Source: Planctomycetota bacterium (GTDB lineage: Bacteria; Planctomycetota; UBA1135; GCA-002686595). From it: DNA of 7,463 nt. Of this stretch, positions 5,980 through 7,463 are shown piece by piece. Made by a program: the position numbers and the translations under genes. The stretch lies in NCBI GenBank assembly GCA_022447405.1, contig JAKVCE010000035.1, forward strand, positions 5,017-12,479, written 5' to 3'. The notes beneath the pieces are model-generated. The model was not told the origin of the DNA and did no database searches. It saw only the letters and a program-made list of their open reading frames with translations. Position 1 is the first letter of the stretch. Each line of letters starts with the position of its first letter.

Positions 5980-6834
5980 ATGCGTACACGCCTCCTCTAC
6001 ACCGCGAGCCTCCTCTCCCTCTGCCTCGCCGCCATCGCGCACGCGGCCCTCCGTGGACCCGTCAGCGCGGGGACGCAAGACGAGGAGAGCGCGCTGGATG
6101 ACGCCCAGGCAGAGGCGCTGAAGCTCTTGGAGAGCGCCTTCCAAGAGCAAGGCATCCAGCTCGACGTGGACGCGCGGGTCTGCGGGGTGCCGGCGAATGT
6201 CTGCATCCGCGAGGACCTCCTCGAGTATCTCGTCGTGGGTCCCGTGGGCGCGGCGCACGAGGCGCTGCTCTCCACGGACGTGACCCCGAGCCTCCTCAAC
6301 ACGGCGCTCGTAGCCTTGGGGGTGAAGCCCGGGGTGAACGCGCAGTGGGTGGAGGTGGACCCGCCGCCGACCCCTGAGGAGGTGACGGCCGGCGCGCCCA
6401 CTCACGAGGTCATCCCCCCGACGGGTGACGGCCTCTACATCTACGTCGCCTGGCGTGAGGGCGAGGAGCGCTTCCTGTACCGGATCGAGGACCTCGTCGG
6501 AAACCTCGACACCAGGAGGTCGCTGCGCAGGCACCCCTTCGTCTACCTGGGCTCGCGCATGGTGCGTCCTAAGCCGGATGAGGAGGAGGTCTTCGCTGCG
6601 GACTGGGAGGGGAACCTCGTCGCCCTGAGCTTCTTCCAGGCGGGCAACACCGTCCTCACAGCCTCGGTGCCCGAGTGCGTGAGCCAGACGATCTTCTTGC
6701 CGAACACTTGGCTCCTCCCCGAGTCTCGCAGCGAGGTCATGCTCGTGTTCAGTCGCGAGCGCCTCGTCGAGCTCCCGCGCTCGCTGGATGACGCGCTGCC
6801 GGCGCACGCGCCCAGCGCTGGGAGCGATGACTGA
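5980..6834 (+). CDS. Secreted YdjY-domain protein, function unknown
   Basis: A clear signal peptide (MRTRLLYTASLLSLCLAAIA, then HA) is probably cut after Ala22, so the 284-residue product is expected outside the cytoplasm. A short acidic linker (33-45) leads into a helix, then the YdjY-like domain at about 61-258. Recognisable pieces are VCIREDLLEYLVVG (74-87), AAHEALL (91-97), LNTALVALGVKPG (106-118), the strand GLYIYVAWREGEER (151-164), NLDTRRSLRRHPFVYLGS (175-192) and ADWEGNLVALSFF (207-219). This order matches YdjY-domain proteins that I recall as common in Planctomycetota; their biochemical role is not known to me, and E. coli YdjY is also poorly characterised. Cys68, Cys75 and Cys233 remain after signal removal and could allow a disulfide. 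ATG-5980 is chosen because the signal peptide begins there, though no good SD precedes it. The stop lies inside the next gene, so the two are probably co-translated. Confidence 0.82.
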   Translation: MRTRLLYTASLLSLCLAAIAHAALRGPVSAGTQDEESALDDAQAEALKLLESAFQEQGIQLDVDARVCGVPANVCIREDLLEYLVVGPVGAAHEALLSTDVTPSLLNTALVALGVKPGVNAQWVEVDPPPTPEEVTAGAPTHEVIPPTGDGLYIYVAWREGEERFLYRIEDLVGNLDTRRSLRRHPFVYLGSRMVRPKPDEEEVFAADWEGNLVALSFFQAGNTVLTASVPECVSQTIFLPNTWLLPESRSEVMLVFSRERLVELPRSLDDALPAHAPSAGSDD

Positions 6835-7463
6835 GTCCGTCATTCGGCGGCGCGTCCGCTCCGCCTTCCACGCCCTCACGGTCGCGCGCGGGGTCGAGTG
6901 CGCGCTGATCGGCGGCGGCACCCTCCTCGGGACCTTGGCTGTCATCGTCTGGGAGCGCAACGTCCTCAGCTCTGTCGACGCATGGGCGGTCGCGCTCTCG
7001 TGCGGCGCGCTCGCCGGCGCGACCTGGTGGCTTGAGCACAGCCCGAAGCCTGCGGGCGTCGCCCGTCGCCTCGACCGCAAGCTCGGTCTCGATGGGATGC
7101 TCTTCACAGCTTGGGAGGCAGAGCAGGAGGAGCGGGCGCTTGGAGGGCTGCTCTCGGAGCGCGTCGCTGCGCGGGTGCCGAAGCGACGGGCCCTCGACGC
7201 CGCGCTGCCGTCCTCAGCGCCGCTCCTTGTGCTGCCTTTCTTGGGCGCTGGGATGTTGGCTTTCGCCCTCGATGCGCGGGTGAGCGAAGAGGACCCGACA
7301 GAGCGGCTCCGAGAGCTGACCCGTGGGGCGAGCGGACATCTGGCAGCGGCTGGGAAGGAGGGAGACCTGAGCCCAGCGCTAGCAGAGGAGCTTGAGGCCC
7401 TCGCCACCTCCTCAGCTGCGCTCCTGGAGGAGCTGGAGAGCGCCCCCGCTGGCTCCTCAACCG
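6827..7463 (+). CDS. Putative membrane protein with three membrane segments, cut by the right window edge
   Basis: From the ATG at 6827 the frame is open to the window end, giving 212 codons without a stop. The codon style matches the other genes and the start overlaps the previous gene by 8 bases (ATGACTGA). Hydrophobic segments lie near residues 23-42, 51-68 and 130-148. Between the second and third is a soluble stretch with VARRLDRKLGLDGMLFTAWE (78-97). After residue 150 the chain becomes a charged, Glu/Leu/Ala-rich helical region, probably the start of a long soluble or coiled-coil part. This plan of two N-terminal segments, an RRLDRxLGL-type motif and a third segment before a long helical domain recalls DUF4175-like and related bacterial proteins, but I cannot confirm the family. 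GGGAG (6820-6824) lies very close to the ATG. Coupling to the secreted YdjY protein suggests a shared envelope role. The C-terminus is missing from the window. Confidence 0.78.
   Translation, partial: MTESVIRRRVRSAFHALTVARGVECALIGGGTLLGTLAVIVWERNVLSSVDAWAVALSCGALAGATWWLEHSPKPAGVARRLDRKLGLDGMLFTAWEAEQEERALGGLLSERVAARVPKRRALDAALPSSAPLLVLPFLGAGMLAFALDARVSEEDPTERLRELTRGASGHLAAAGKEGDLSPALAEELEALATSSAALLEELESAPAGSST

Noticed and set aside
5956..7407. Long open frame of 483 codons on the minus strand
   Set aside because: It lies opposite the YdjY gene and the membrane protein, both of which have signal peptides or membrane segments and sensible overlaps. Its product is Arg/Ser/Ala-rich low-complexity sequence typical of antisense frames in GC-rich DNA.

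Overview
This is a very GC-rich, gene-dense stretch of bacterial chromosome, with GC estimated by eye at about two thirds or more (not counted). Codon use is strongly biased to CTC, GTC, GAG and CGC throughout. The best guess is a high-GC member of the Planctomycetota. That rests on a secreted YdjY-domain protein of a kind I associate with that phylum, a large exported HEAT-repeat protein, and several genes without a clear Shine-Dalgarno (SD) sequence. Myxococcota or another high-GC lineage cannot be excluded. I see no rRNA, tRNA, insertion sequence, CRISPR array or phage module, and no change of codon style that would suggest recent transfer.

Layout. Bases 1-70 carry, on the minus strand, the probable first 23 codons of a membrane protein that runs off the left edge. 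A 180-base divergent spacer (71-250) follows. Next is a tight plus-strand operon: a Rhizobium etli-type (class 3) L-asparaginase (251-1288), a stand-alone ADP-dependent NAD(P)H-hydrate dehydratase (1285-2154) and a 948-residue exported HEAT/TPR-like protein (2151-4997). The genes are linked by GTGA and ATGA stop/start overlaps, each preceded by GGAGG. After a 95-base gap comes thyX, a flavin-dependent thymidylate synthase (5093-5884). After another 95-base gap comes a secreted YdjY-domain protein (5980-6834). It overlaps by 8 bases an N-terminally complete but right-truncated membrane protein (6827 to the window end).

How the genes fit together. The first operon joins amino-acid hydrolysis, repair of damaged NAD(P)H and a large envelope scaffold of unknown role. 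Translational coupling suggests co-expression, but no common pathway is evident. ThyX makes dTMP and is probably a separate unit. The YdjY protein and the following membrane protein form a second coupled pair likely to act in the envelope.

The most unusual observation is in ThyX: the signature RHR is replaced by KYQ, and about 28 residues are inserted inside the otherwise conserved motif. I did not find convincing evidence of a new multi-gene defence or mobile system; most of the window looks like core or housekeeping DNA.
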